Source of the DNA: Enoplolaimus lenunculus
Taxonomy: Eukaryota; Nematoda; Enoplea; Enoplida; Thoracostomopsidae
DNA length: 64,000 nucleotides
NCBI GenBank assembly: GCA_030248215.1
Contig: JASANG010002300.1
Span: 1 to 64,000, forward strand
Direction of reading: 5' to 3'
The position numbers were made by a program, and so were the translations under genes. This document shows, piece after piece, positions 45,256 to 57,800 of the stretch. Each line of letters starts with the position of its first letter. The first letter of the stretch is position 1. A model generated the notes under the pieces. The model saw only the letters and a list, made by a program, of their open reading frames with translations. It ran no database searches and had not been told where the DNA came from.

Positions 45256-47003
45256 ACCGTGTCCAACAAAAATCAGTGTTCTTTTCTGTTAAAGTTATGT
45301 TAAATACCGTACTATCCGACAGTTTGATACTAAGACTTATTTATTTTAGCAACATTAAAGCGAAAGGAATTTATGCAACGCATAATTCTTTCTTTTCCTA
45401 TTAATAATTTTCAAGTACAATTTTTTTGTATTGACGAATTTTCACAAATTTGAACCTGTTTCTCGCCGCTGTTGCTTTAAAACAATGATGTTATTTGTTG
45501 CAATATACTATCCCAATGAAATAGTTAAAGTTTTAAGCTTGTAGTTTTAGTAAACAATTTCAAAACTTGCATCATTGCAGCTGCGCAAACTTGACAATGA
45601 ATCTGGCTATTTGCAACCTGCGCTAAACTGTACCAAAGGTCCTCGCAGCATTCGCCAGTTTTGTAGTGAACCTTAACACTGATATATGTGGTAAATTTGC
45701 CAACGAAACCAATGCGCAATTACTTCTTATTCATAGAACGAAGACTAATCATTATATTGTAGAGGATGGTAGAGCTAAATCTGAGCCTTTAGACACCAGC
45801 CGTCCGTCAGGTATTTCGTTTTGCCTTTCCTGTCTCGTTTAGAAACTGAGGCCTGAAAAATGCGAAGCAGCTGGTTATAACCATATAATAACCATACTTA
45901 TATGGAGGGTTTACTATTTCTAGCATTCAGTATTAAGGTACTTTATATAAAACTCAAATTTATGACAGAAATATACCTCTGTACTTGTGTGCGTAAAATA
46001 AGTTGACGTTTAAAAACGGTTTTTCATGGGGCATTTGATTTCAGTGAAAAATGCATATGTTTTGCGGACTACATACGGTTGGTGTACCTTTTTTTCTGAT
46101 ATTTTTAACTTGTATACCGCTCCAGGGGGGGAGGTAGGGAGAAGTGTTCGGACTGATATAGTATATGTTGCATGCAATTCTTTTGAAAAAAATCGGAAAC
46201 GTAAAATTAAAAAGTCAACAAACGTAGAATGTACACTCGTTTTGATTTTTCTTGTCAGTGGGACAATTGGTTAATTGATCAAGCGCTTATTTGGTGAAAG
46301 TTCATAGAGTATAGCGCAATTGAAGTCTGGTTGTTTAACTATTTGCCTTTGACAAAAATGGTAGTATTTTTGCAGGTAGTTGCAGCAGTGATAACAACGA
46401 ATTGTGCAATTTTTTGACGATGTGTTGCTATGAAATTTTGTTTGCATATCATACCCTCCATTTGCCGTGCCCCCCAACCATGATCATACGAAAGCAGTTG
46501 GTAGATTCATCATTGCGCGGAATAACTTGAGGAACAAAACTCGCAAAAACAAAATTTTACGCAAAAAAATTGAGAAATATTTTGATCGTCACAAGAGGCC
46601 AAAACCCCGGAATGTTGGGTGGCCTCACCGTAGCCTGCTCCGGCACTGCGTATACACTGCATTTTCTTAGTTTTAATTGCAACTGTTTGCGTCAAAAGAA
46701 GAAAACAATATATAACCATTTCCGAGTAGAGTACAGTATGAGCAACTCAGCCAAACTGCATTACGTGAAATGATACTCAAAGTGTTGAAGAAATTAACAA
46801 ATCATTACGATATTACGCGCTTGTGCGCAACGAAATTTTCACAACACGTGAAAACCAACACTGAGTTGTTTGTAACAAGTGCTCATGGTTAATCGGCGAT
46901 GATAAACGTCGTCCCTTTTATGGGTACCGCGGGAGTCAATTCCTACGTTAATATTAGATCTTAGATTTAAATAAAAATAACTATAGGAGAAATGGATAAT
47001 ATG

Positions 47004-47204
47004 GCTCATGTATATATAGAACAGGGCCGGAACATTTTTCTACTGGACTGTAATAAAGTCAACTTAAGGTTTAGACTAACTTGTTTTGCTTAACCTTAGG
47101 CTTATGCTTAGGCTTTAGGAATAGGCTCATCCTTATGCTTTGGCTTAGGCTTAGGCTTAGGAATATGTTTATACTACTGTTCCGTCCCTGTTCTATACAT
47201 GGGC
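47004..47204. mobile_element. TTAGGC-core MITE with well preserved inverted ends
   Basis: The left end GCTCATGTATATATAGAACA and the right end, read inwards, GGCCCATGTATAGAACAGGG are inverted. GGGCCGGAACA and TGTTCCGTCCC follow. The centre is a run of TTAGGC-like units beginning about 47090. Confidence 0.82.
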
Positions 47205-48544
47205 CGTTACAATTCAGTTAGAAGTATTCTAATTGTAAGCTCACAGATATATGGCATATGTTGTTAACCAATCGGTAGTGAATACCGCTATACGCAATGC
47301 TTGTTTCCGTGACAGAATTACATTTACTCCTCCGTTAGGTTCATTTAGTGTTGATTTGGTTTAATGCAAAATCAAAGTGTTAATATATTATAGATGGGCA
47401 CTGAATTTTTAAAAATTGCAGATACGTAAAATATCCATATATGTATCAAAATTCATTTGCCAGCCAGGTATCCGAAACTTCTTTATTCGCCAAAGTTTCA
47501 AAACTTTAAAATCAATATCTGAGCACAGTTTCATAAGCCCACTTCGATTATTCAATCTTGACAATGAGATTGATACGCCGAGGAAATCGTAAGAAACCAA
47601 AATATGAATTAGGTTTCGAACGCAAAGGGTTTGACAAACATTTACAGCAAAAATACACCAGCGGAGCCGAAATTTTTGGACAAGGAATGCCACACGATAT
47701 ATAATAGTGAAAAAAGCCTGCGAGCGAAGCGAGCGTGAAATTCAGGGCAATTTTAGTGAGAAAGCTTAGCACAGAAATTTTACTTTGATTCATGCATTGT
47801 GGTGGCTAGGACTGGGCGAATACTCTCGAATACATAAGCGCTCCATCTACTCCGAACGAGATAAACGAGACCTCTAATCTCTCACATATAATTAGGTGGA
47901 TATTTGAAGATAGAACTTTTTGAAGTCAAACTGTGCTTAGCAAGTTTGATCTTTCTAAGCATACAGACAGTAGACTGCGTGGAACAAAGTGCAAGCTGTG
48001 CACGCGAGCAACAAAACGAGTCTTATTCAAGACTTAATGGTTGCAAACCATTGATCAGAAACTTAACTCTCCTGAGCACAGTATCAAATTCGCTTACGAA
48101 GTTAGGGCTTTTAGAAGCTCACCGTTAATTTATTGTTACAAATCCAGAACGTTGACAAAAAGCATACAAGATGGGGCGATGGGTTCAGTCAATATCATTG
48201 TTCAAGGGAAAGTATTCATAACTAAGACAGTATAACATAAACATAATAATCCTACAACTGCTTGTACATCAGTATTAAACATGATTGAAAGCTAAGCTGA
48301 CAAGTTGAAACAAGGGCTTAAAGAACAAAAATTAAGGTCCGAAAATGTGAAATAGTACAGAATAGAATTTGGGATAACTGAAATAGAAAATTTAATTTCA
48401 TATAATATGCAGATCTCAGTTGATATATGGTTATCCGGGTACCCGCATAAATACCTCGCAAGACATGCCGGATATCCGGACATGCAAGCAATATTCGATT
48501 GCCATCACTGGTGTTAATGCATAATCAGCGGTTGGAAATTTGTG

Positions 48545-48610
48545 CAGTCAATGTACAGAACAGGGCCGTAACAGTAGTATAAACGTATTCCTACGCTGAA
48601 ACTTATAACA
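48545..48610. mobile_element. Single end of a TTAGGC-core MITE
   Basis: CAATGTACAGAACAGGGCCG and TAACAGTAGTATAAACGTATTC match the reverse-oriented end of the family. The rest is missing. It lies 165 bp upstream of the first EAG start codon. Confidence 0.65.
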
Positions 48611-48774
48611 ACACATAAGCGATTGAAATCATCATTAGTCTTTAAAATTTAGAAAACATAATAGTGTCACAAAAGTCGAAGATGAGCGAAGCCTACGCCA
48701 TCCGCGTTCAAAGAATATTACCTTAATACTGTAAATTAAACGTAACAAAAATCAAACGCTAACAACTGGAGAAA

Positions 48775-48856
48775 ATGAGCTCAGGTGGGAAACGTGGATT
48801 GGTCGCACCACAGAATACGTTCTTAGATAACATAATTCGTCGATGCAACACTGCAA
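48775..48856 (+). CDS. eag: EAG alternative first exon 1a (PAS-cap version 1)
   Basis: The exon has 82 bp: 27 codons plus one base, then donor GTAAGT. It encodes [20 protein letters not shown] followed by IRRCNTA. Joined in phase to the acceptor at 52646 it continues [10 protein letters not shown]. It is the closer of the two to the canonical EAG N-terminus. Reaching exon 2 from here means skipping exon 1b. Confidence 0.92.
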
Positions 48857-51800
48857 GTAAGTTCAAACGATTCAACTGCAATTTGTCGCCCAGCTGTACC
48901 ACTAAACCTAAGCTAAGCCCTAAACATAATCCTAACATAATCCTATGCCAAATGCTTAGCGTAAGCGTTTCGGTGGACGGCGTGGAATTGTCAAGATAGC
49001 ATGGTTTCTGATTGCCGGTTGCCGGTCGACAAGTTGTTGGACGACGAATTGTTGTGATTCAATTGTCAACAGTTCCCTTGAACTTGTAAATATTTCGGCA
49101 GATCGGGCATTAATATAAACACAAGTTTAATTATTGTCATGCAGTGTTATCACGAAGATTTGCCTCCTAAAACGTTGAATAATTCAATTGCGAATGTTGC
49201 AAAACTTAAGTCTATTCATATACAGAACATCAAGCGAGTTTTGACCAATACACCAAAATTACCGTGAAATGGTAACAAATTGTTTGAGCTTACACAGAGG
49301 CAAGTATATAAGAGACAAAGTTTGAAGCAAGTTTTTAGATGTGTGATAGTAAAGTTACTAGAAATGCTAAAAAGTGATTTCGTTAAAACCATTTACGTCC
49401 AAAAATGTGTTTTTCATGAGATCGAAATGTTTTTAGTTATTTTTCTTTGAAATTTACCTTCTTTCATAAAAACGCCCATGTTACTTTTAGGGCCGTTCCG
49501 GTTTCTGGCGGGTCTGTAAAAGAGTAGGCTTACATTCTAGACTACATTTTTGCTTAGGCTTAGGCTTTAGGCTTAGGCTTAGGCTTAGGAATACGCTTTT
49601 GCAACGCTTAGGCTTAGACTTCTGCTTAGGAATACGCTTAATCTAATGTTACGGTCCTAAAAGTAACATTGACTCATAAAAACGTGCTACATATGTGATT
49701 CTACTAAATTTTCTAGTTTTTATCAATACCTTTATTATTTTTACTTTGGTTCTGTTCCATAAGGTCGAGCTCATTACTCATAGAGTCATTTGCAGTATGC
49801 TAAATGGATTTAAGAGTAGAAATGTGAGCAGATAATGGGTGACTGAAACTAGCGATTTCATGGTTTCGCCTTTGATTCATTAATCTTGCAAGCTTATATA
49901 TGTCTTCACGTCAAAATCTTTAAATATTGAAAGCGGTATATATTTTGTACGAGTTTCTATACAGATTAATACGCTTGTGTTTTGTATGTTCCGCAGCTCG
50001 TTCAACCCGGATGTTCGAACGGACCCAATAAAAGCTGGAAACTACTACCATTTGGTCTTCAAGACTTTTTATTTTGTCGGAATTGCAAGTTCTGAAATAG
50101 GACCGCAATATATCGTTCAAAAATATAACTTTTCGTTTAATATATATAAATATAAATATAAATATATATATTATATAATATATATGCCTGTACTGTATTG
50201 CAAATAGCATTCAAGGGTTGCGCTATACTTGGCGTTGCTAAAAAATATAGGCAAAATTTTTTTGGTAGAAGTTTTAATAAAAAATTTTACCGTGCGGCCG
50301 CGCGCGGCAACATTCGACGGCGTTCGGCGGCGCGCGGCAACTTTCGACGGCGTTCGGCGGCGCGCGGCGAGTATAGTACAACTTTAACTCCTTCTACTGG
50401 CGAGTGATATTTTCGACCATCTTGTGGTGTTTTTTGATTCTTTGAACCAGCCGTACACATTTTCATACCCGGTAATATTTACTTGTAGCACTTTGCCCTC
50501 TTAATTACAGGCCGGAACTAAGTCTAATGGGAAATAAAATATAAAGAAGGCAAGCCGTTATAGCACTATACGTTTTTAATGTTCGTTATGTTCGTTAAGA
50601 TGTATTTTAAAGTCAAACCATTTTTGTCGTTTTACTTTTACAGTTTAGTTTAATCAAAAGTGTTTTATGACGAAAATCACTCGCGTGAAATTTTTAGGAA
50701 GGATTGTGGTCGTTTTAGCGAATGTGTAGCAAAAGAACTGGGTGCAGATCTACCGTGGTTTTCTGTATAATTTTTCAAGATTCCATAAAACTGAAATAAA
50801 TTGCTTAAAACTCATTCCTTTGGAATCAGGGACGTATATAAGAAGAGAAATCAAAATTAAATAACACCTCCTCTGAAATCAATATGTGAGATGAGAAAAA
50901 ATTCACTTTTAACATGGTTTTGCATCACTTTCTGGATTCTGGAGGTCGAAATAAGTTTGTTTTACATGAGATCGTATACTTGTGAACTGAACTCTTGGCT
51001 ACGCAGCTGTTGACAAGGCTAATCTTTCGCTGATGCACAGTTTTCAGTTAAAATATTTAAAAATGAAAACGGAAAACTGTCTACTATTGATGAAAGGCTG
51101 CCAAATATTAAGCATAGAAATCGTTTTGCCTCCCAAGGCTATCTCTCACGCTTCGGTCTAGTAATACATAATTAGCTAATTGGTAATAAATCGCTTGATA
51201 CCGAGCTATAAAACGTTAACGTATTTTGACCATCATACATACCGCAAAAATACTTCAACGTTCTCAGAGTCGCTTAGCGAATGCCAGGCAAGCTCGGACC
51301 GTATAGATGATTTCTGGCGCATTCCTTTGCCTTCCCTTCTAGACATGTTAGCCGGGCCAACAAATGTTGTGAATAATTCACCGTGTGGCCGTTTTCAATT
51401 TTTTGGCCACCCTGAATACAGTGAACCGTTTTGCATGTGTGCAACTTATACCAATCTTAATTGTTAAATACACGTTGTGCAGCCAGTTTTATCATACGGA
51501 CCCAGAATACAAATTGCACTGTACTGTTACTGTGCCGCTCGTCGCGGCTGTCGCCGTCCTTCGCCGGGGTTACCGCAATAAAAGTAAACGTGAGACGCGC
51601 AAACGCGGTTACAGCAACCAACCCTGTGTATCGTGTATGTATTTGGTACGGAACTCAACTGTGAGGAAACATTGGTTTAGTTACAATATTATTTACTGAC
51701 CACAGCCGTTTTAATCATAAAAATGTCAAATCCGGCAAAACGTGGCTTAGTAGCGCCTCAAAATTTATTTATACAAAAAATATTCAGAAAAACTTCAAAC

Positions 51801-54800
51801 GAATGTAAGTCTGAATTATTTTGAATATGCCTTTTTATATACCAAATTAGCAGCGTGTACATGTGTGGGCTTTGTATCCATGTTGACTACATTTATTACA
51901 AGGTCATTATTTTCCAACAAACAGATAGCAAAATTTAAACTTACGACAAGCACAAGTTATGCCATTCAGGCTACTTGTTTAGCTTCGCCCACACTAGTGT
52001 TAATTAAAAAGAAGGCAGAAGTTTTCCAATCACTATTTATTATATTCCAGAGGTATAACAAGCGTAGGTTTTACCTTACACGCTAAATTTAGACTATGGC
52101 ATAATCTGGTGCTTAGACTAAACCTGCGCTCAGGTCTGAGCTTCAGCTTAAGCCTTAGTCTTTTTAGTGATTAAGCGGCAGTCTTTTGTGAGGGAAAGTA
52201 CCTAAACAAGTAGCTATTTCAGTATTCTGAACACAGTATTAACGCATTCCAAAGCGCTGCAAATGTAAAAAATAAAATTTTTATTTGAACAAATTTACCT
52301 CAGTTTATAGAAAATGTAACGTTCGGCAAGCGTTTGAAAATAGCTGGCAGTACTGGCTCACCACACCTTTATTTGCAAAATGTCAGAGATTTTATATTTT
52401 TGTTAAACAAAAATGGATTATCTATTGTAAGAACGACTTTTCCCAAAACATAAACCAAATCCTAAAAAAATAATTATAAGCCTTAGCATATCGTTGTGCG
52501 CCAAACAATTCAGCTGATTTAGATTAACGACAACAAGTTGTCGGTCGTCGAGTTGTCGAGCACCAGGTTGTCACGATATGTGTTAGCTTTATCATCAGAA
52601 TACTGAAAAATAGCGTTTAAGTTGTGTGTATTGTTTCTGTTACAGATAGCAATTTCATCCTGGCAAACGCTCAAATTGTTGATTATCCAATAGTCTACTG
52701 CAACGATGGCTTCAGTAAAATGGTTGGATACTCGCGACCGGAAGTAATGCAGAAAAATTGCAATTGTTCGTTTATGTATGGCGACGGTACAAGCACTGAT
52801 GTGATTATGAAAATTGCAACGGCGCTCGAAAATCAAACCACTGAACAAGTCGAAATACGACTGTACAAGAAAAATCGTAAGTTTGCCATCGCTCAAAAAT
52901 TCACTATAAGGGACTGTATTCTCAAACCGCCAAATGTAGCCTTCATCAGCAGTTTTAGTTGGTGATTGGTCCTGTAACCTTGTTAATGATGCGCTGCGAA
53001 ATGTGATATTTTTTGCAATTTACCCAGCGGCCGTTCAGAATTATATCAGTAACTGTCACAAGCGCAAATGTAGTGTTTGATAAGCTATTCCTATCTGGCA
53101 ATAGGTGCTACACACAGATGGGAGTTTGGCTGAAGATTTCAACTGTCTGTATGACCTAATAAGTTCATAAGCCTAATAATAGAATTGAGTCGATATGTTA
53201 TAACCGTCTGTTTACAGTTTTGACTCAATTTACTTTTTAATAATAGAATTGTGACTCGATTTACTTTTTAATAATAGAATTGTGACTCAATTTACTTTTT
53301 AATAATAGAATTGTGACTCAATTTACTTTTTAATAATAGAATTGTGAGTCAATTTACTTTTTAATAAATAGAATTGACTCAATTTACTTTTTAATAATAG
53401 AATTGTGACTCAATTTACTTTTTAATAATAGAATTGTGACTCAATTTACTTTTTAATAATAGAATTGTGACTCAATTTACTTTTTGATTATAGAATTGTG
53501 ACTCAATTTACTTTTTAATAATAGAATTGAGTCGATAAATTATAACCGTCTGTTTAGAGTTTTGACTCAATTTACTAATTGTTTCAGATCACACTACAAG
53601 ATAATTCGATAGCTTTTATAAACTTTCACAGAACGAATTTATTTGAAGGACATAGGACAATTTCAATCTCCGGTGACAGTTCTTACTGGATATATCTACA
53701 GTGCGAATTAAAACAGGTTGCATTTCGTTTTTTGAGTGGATGACCCTTTACCATACGTGCACTAGAAACAAAACCTTTTTTAAAGATACACAAGGCAATA
53801 TGCAAGCGCTATTTATGTTAGTGTATATGCTCTGTGCAATTCACATAATAGCAATTTTTTTACTCAGTGCGAAGATTAATCACACAATAAGACGTATTTA
53901 TTTAGATAAATCTTAAAGTTATGACATTAATCTATTTTGCCAATTCCGCAGTTTTGATTTTTTTACACACAGATTATATTTTAGACAGCCCACTGTGGCT
54001 CTTGATGCATCTGGCACCAATCAAAAATGACAAAGATCGCGTCGTGTTATTTTTATGTCAATTCAAAGATATTACTCCATTGAAAGAGCCATTAGACGAC
54101 GATGAAGCTAGCAAAGGTATATACTACTGTTCAAGTGTTGAATTTTAACATGTCAGTTCAAAGACTACTTGTTTTATATTAATACATTTAGTTAAAAATG
54201 GATTCCGTTTCAAAACTTTCAAGCAAGCTGTGATTTAGGCCATTTGAGGTCGGCCAATGTACAGAACAAGGTCGTAACAGTTGTATAAGTATATTAAGCT
54301 GAGCGTAAGCATGAGTTTATACTTGAGCGTAAAAGCCTAAGCAAAAAATTAGTCTAAAGGTTAAGATTACTTTATTACAATCCCGCGGAAAATCGTTTCG
54401 CCCTGATGGGCCCTGAGGTCAAACGGCTAAAAAAATTTTGCCGAACACGGTGTTGCGCTGTAGTGGCTTTTGTGCTTAAATAGCCGATATTTTCTATTTA
54501 GCCGATGAAATTTAGCTTGTTTACAGTCGTTTGAGTTAAAATAAATAAAATTAATTTTAATTTCGTTTTTATAAAATCGCAGCCACATTCTCACAATTAC
54601 TGTACGTGCGTGAGGACGCAGTACGCTACTGTATTATGTTTATATGAATAAAACATGCGGATTAATAGGTAATGGCGTCAAGTAAATGTGATTGATGGTG
54701 TAATAAAATATACCTTCAACAAGATATGATATTTAGAATTTAATCGAATACAAACAAATTATTTGTAACAAAATTTAGCTTATTTTAGGAATGGGTCGAA

Positions 54801-57800
54801 TCTTACAGATTGCACGTATTGCGAAAAGTCGGCAACAGTTTAATCAAATAGAAGCTATGAAAGATCCAAGCGCTGGCACTTCAAATTTTAATCAAGTTTG
54901 TTGTTTTGTTCGAAATTCTAAATCATCCTGAACGGCATAGACAAACTTGAATCCACTGAGCTATTTTTTCTACATTTTGTTGTCAATTTAATGATATGTT
55001 AAACACGACATTTCCAACCTGAAAGTACCTTTGAATAGCAACAGCACAAAATATTTGTCTGTCACTAAACGAGACCACAGCTAAACAGCTGAGACAGGGC
55101 GCTCAGACCCCCGCTAAAGTTTTCGCCCCTTCGAAACGTTTTTATGTCGGTTTTATACTGTTGCAAACTTCGCTTGCCGAACTTGAGATTTTTCGTTCCC
55201 CCCTCCCCTACTATGTGGGGCTGCCAAGTCACATATGTTGACTGTAACGTTTTTAAGCTCATCTACTTGAAAGTTTACTTCCGTGTTCCAGCTTTTGAAC
55301 CTCGGCGGCGATTTACTTCCGCAATACCGACAAGAAACACCGAAAACTCCGCCTCACATCATCCTTCACTATTCAACGTTCAAAACCGTTTGGGACTGGA
55401 TCATTTTACTGCTCACGTTCTACACTGCAGTGATGGTGCCGTACAACGTTGCGTTCAAAACAAAGTCAATGGATTCGATGGGATTCCTTGTAATCGATTC
55501 AATTGTTGATGTCGTCTTCTTTGTTGATATTATTCTTAATTTTCATACAACATTTGTCGGCCCAGGCGGTGAAGTCGTGTCAGATCCGGCGACAATACGC
55601 GCAAACTATTTAAAATCGTGGTTTATTATTGATTTGTTGTCGTGTCTTCCGTACGATATTTTTAATGTATTCGAGCATGTTGATGATGTAAGTTTTTAGG
55701 TTTTTAATATGCCAATTGGTTACGCGAGCGATCATATTGACTTTGAAATCGTTAAACTTGTTGTATTTTGACAATTGAGTTTGAAATCTTACCATTTCAC
55801 TTTCGTACTTGGTTGTGTTTTCCGGTAGAATATTTTCCATGAGTTCAAACTCAAGCACGTTGATGATGTAAGGGTTGTGGTTGATCGACACTGGGTCGCA
55901 CCATTGTTTTCAAACGCACGAACCGTTTAATGTCGCCGATCGCTTGCAGGTTTTATCACTTTTCAACAGAAGATGCAGTGTTTGCATATTGTTTGAAAGT
56001 ATGCATTATAGCTTGGACGTTTGTATTTTGTTCGATGGGCGGAGTTGATATTAATTTGTGTTTTTCCGGTTTTGTAAACTTTAATATAGTTTTTAACAAA
56101 AAACTAAAGCATAAATTAAAAAATAATAAAATAGTTTTTTTCGTATTTAATGCGCAAAAATTTATCATTTTGTATGATTCTTTTTCAGCGAATCAGCAGT
56201 CTTTTCAGCGCGTTGAAAGTCGTCCGTTTACTTCGACTGGGTCGAGTAGCAAGAAAACTTGAATATTACTTGGAGTACGGCGCGGCAACGTTAATTTTGT
56301 TACTTTGCGCGTACGTACTCGTTGCTCATTGGCTTGCTTGTATTTGGTATACTATTGGCGAATACGAAGTCAAGTACTGGGTAAGTCCAAGCAGCGCGAG
56401 ATATTGACTAAACGTATGCTCTAATCATTGACCGTGAATCCACACATGGTTCCCAGATTTTGTGTTTCTGTGGATCGTTTCATGGCTGTTTTTATTATCA
56501 CATTGCTAGATAACCAAAAACAAAGCATACCAAACATTGCGAAGAAGGTTTGGCTTTTTTCCGTTAGCTGCCCGCCTGTTTGCGATCGATCAACAATGGA
56601 GGGTAATTACACAATTTTTGCAAATTTAAGCCTCTCATGACCGACTCTTATCATTCCACATCAAAACTTAAAGCTTGAAATAAATTAAATTTTTTGTTTC
56701 CAAGGTTCTCCTTGGAGCCGAAAATTTTTTTGAGCAAAATTTTTAATAATAGCAATTTCGGCGGCCAGCATATTGAGAGCCACAGCAAAATACAGTAAAT
56801 ATTCGGTAATATTTCAGATTGCTGATAACACAGGTGCGCGTGGATGGCTTTTGCGTTTAGCGTCCGAAAACAATCAACCGTACAATTATACGCGGACACC
56901 GCATTCAGAAATACCACAGCTAATTGGCGGTCCAGCTAAATCGACGTCGTACATATCAGGTAAGTCACACCTTTACGTTATTTCTTCGTCTTGCGATAAT
57001 GTGAGCAAGGACTCAAGTTCTCCCTGAAATACACCATCGCGTCTTCCGGAACCGTTTTGACCAGGCTTTTAAATTATATGTAATTCCCGCATGGTCCACA
57101 TTGAAATTTTCCAGCTACTCTGACACGATAAGCTCTGTGCGAGATTACATTCCGTCTTATTTTGAGTCCAACTAGTGCGGTATAACTTTTGCCGATTGTT
57201 TTTCACCCAGAGGCGTATACAACGAGTAAGATAAAAGGATATACCAGTTCTTGAAATTTCTAGGAATACTATGAAAAAATGCCTCTTACAACTGTTACAA
57301 TAACCTGTACTTGCTGTATCTTCGATGACGAAATATTCATTCATTTTCTCATAAGGTTTATACCAGCTCAAAACGAATTCCTGGCTATTGCCGCTGTTCT
57401 CTCACCACGTACATGATGGATATAGCTGGACTTAATCAAAATGTTGACTTGATATGCAAATAAAATAGCGTAGCCAAGTCGTTTTTACGCTTTAGCTTTC
57501 TACTTCACTCTAACGTGTATGTCAAGCGTTGGATTTGGGAATATCGCTGCTCATACGGACAGTGAAAAGATATTCGGTGTTTGTATGATGATCATTAGCT
57601 GTAAGTTTTAGGTAACAAAGCCAGCAGGTGATTCAGAGGTGCTGAAAAGTCGTATGGGTGGCATTTTAAAACATTACTAAAAGTAATACAGATATTTGTC
57701 ACTGGAATTGTTAATGCGTATCTATCAGAGTCAAAAACAAATTCTAAGAGTGTATAACTAAGAGGTTGCTAATTGTATTTAATTACCGTTTCTGGCACAT

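Larger units (their letters stand above)
42058..48774. other. Spacer between divergent receptor and EAG genes
   Basis: This 6.7-kb interval should carry the promoters of both divergent genes. I recognise no coding exon. It contains two TA-target MITEs, at least two members of the TTAGGC-core family and a worn fragment of the CAGGGATGTGCCGAT family just inside the receptor gene (40240-40340, 41400-41560). GC-only palindromes of GGCCGG type occur at about 42615 and 43890. Confidence 0.5.

Noticed and set aside
51180-51699. Two overlapping plus-strand ORFs (95 and 104 codons) just before EAG exon 1b.
   Set aside because: No family match that I can see and no fit to the channel frame; more likely exon 1b upstream sequence than a nested gene.
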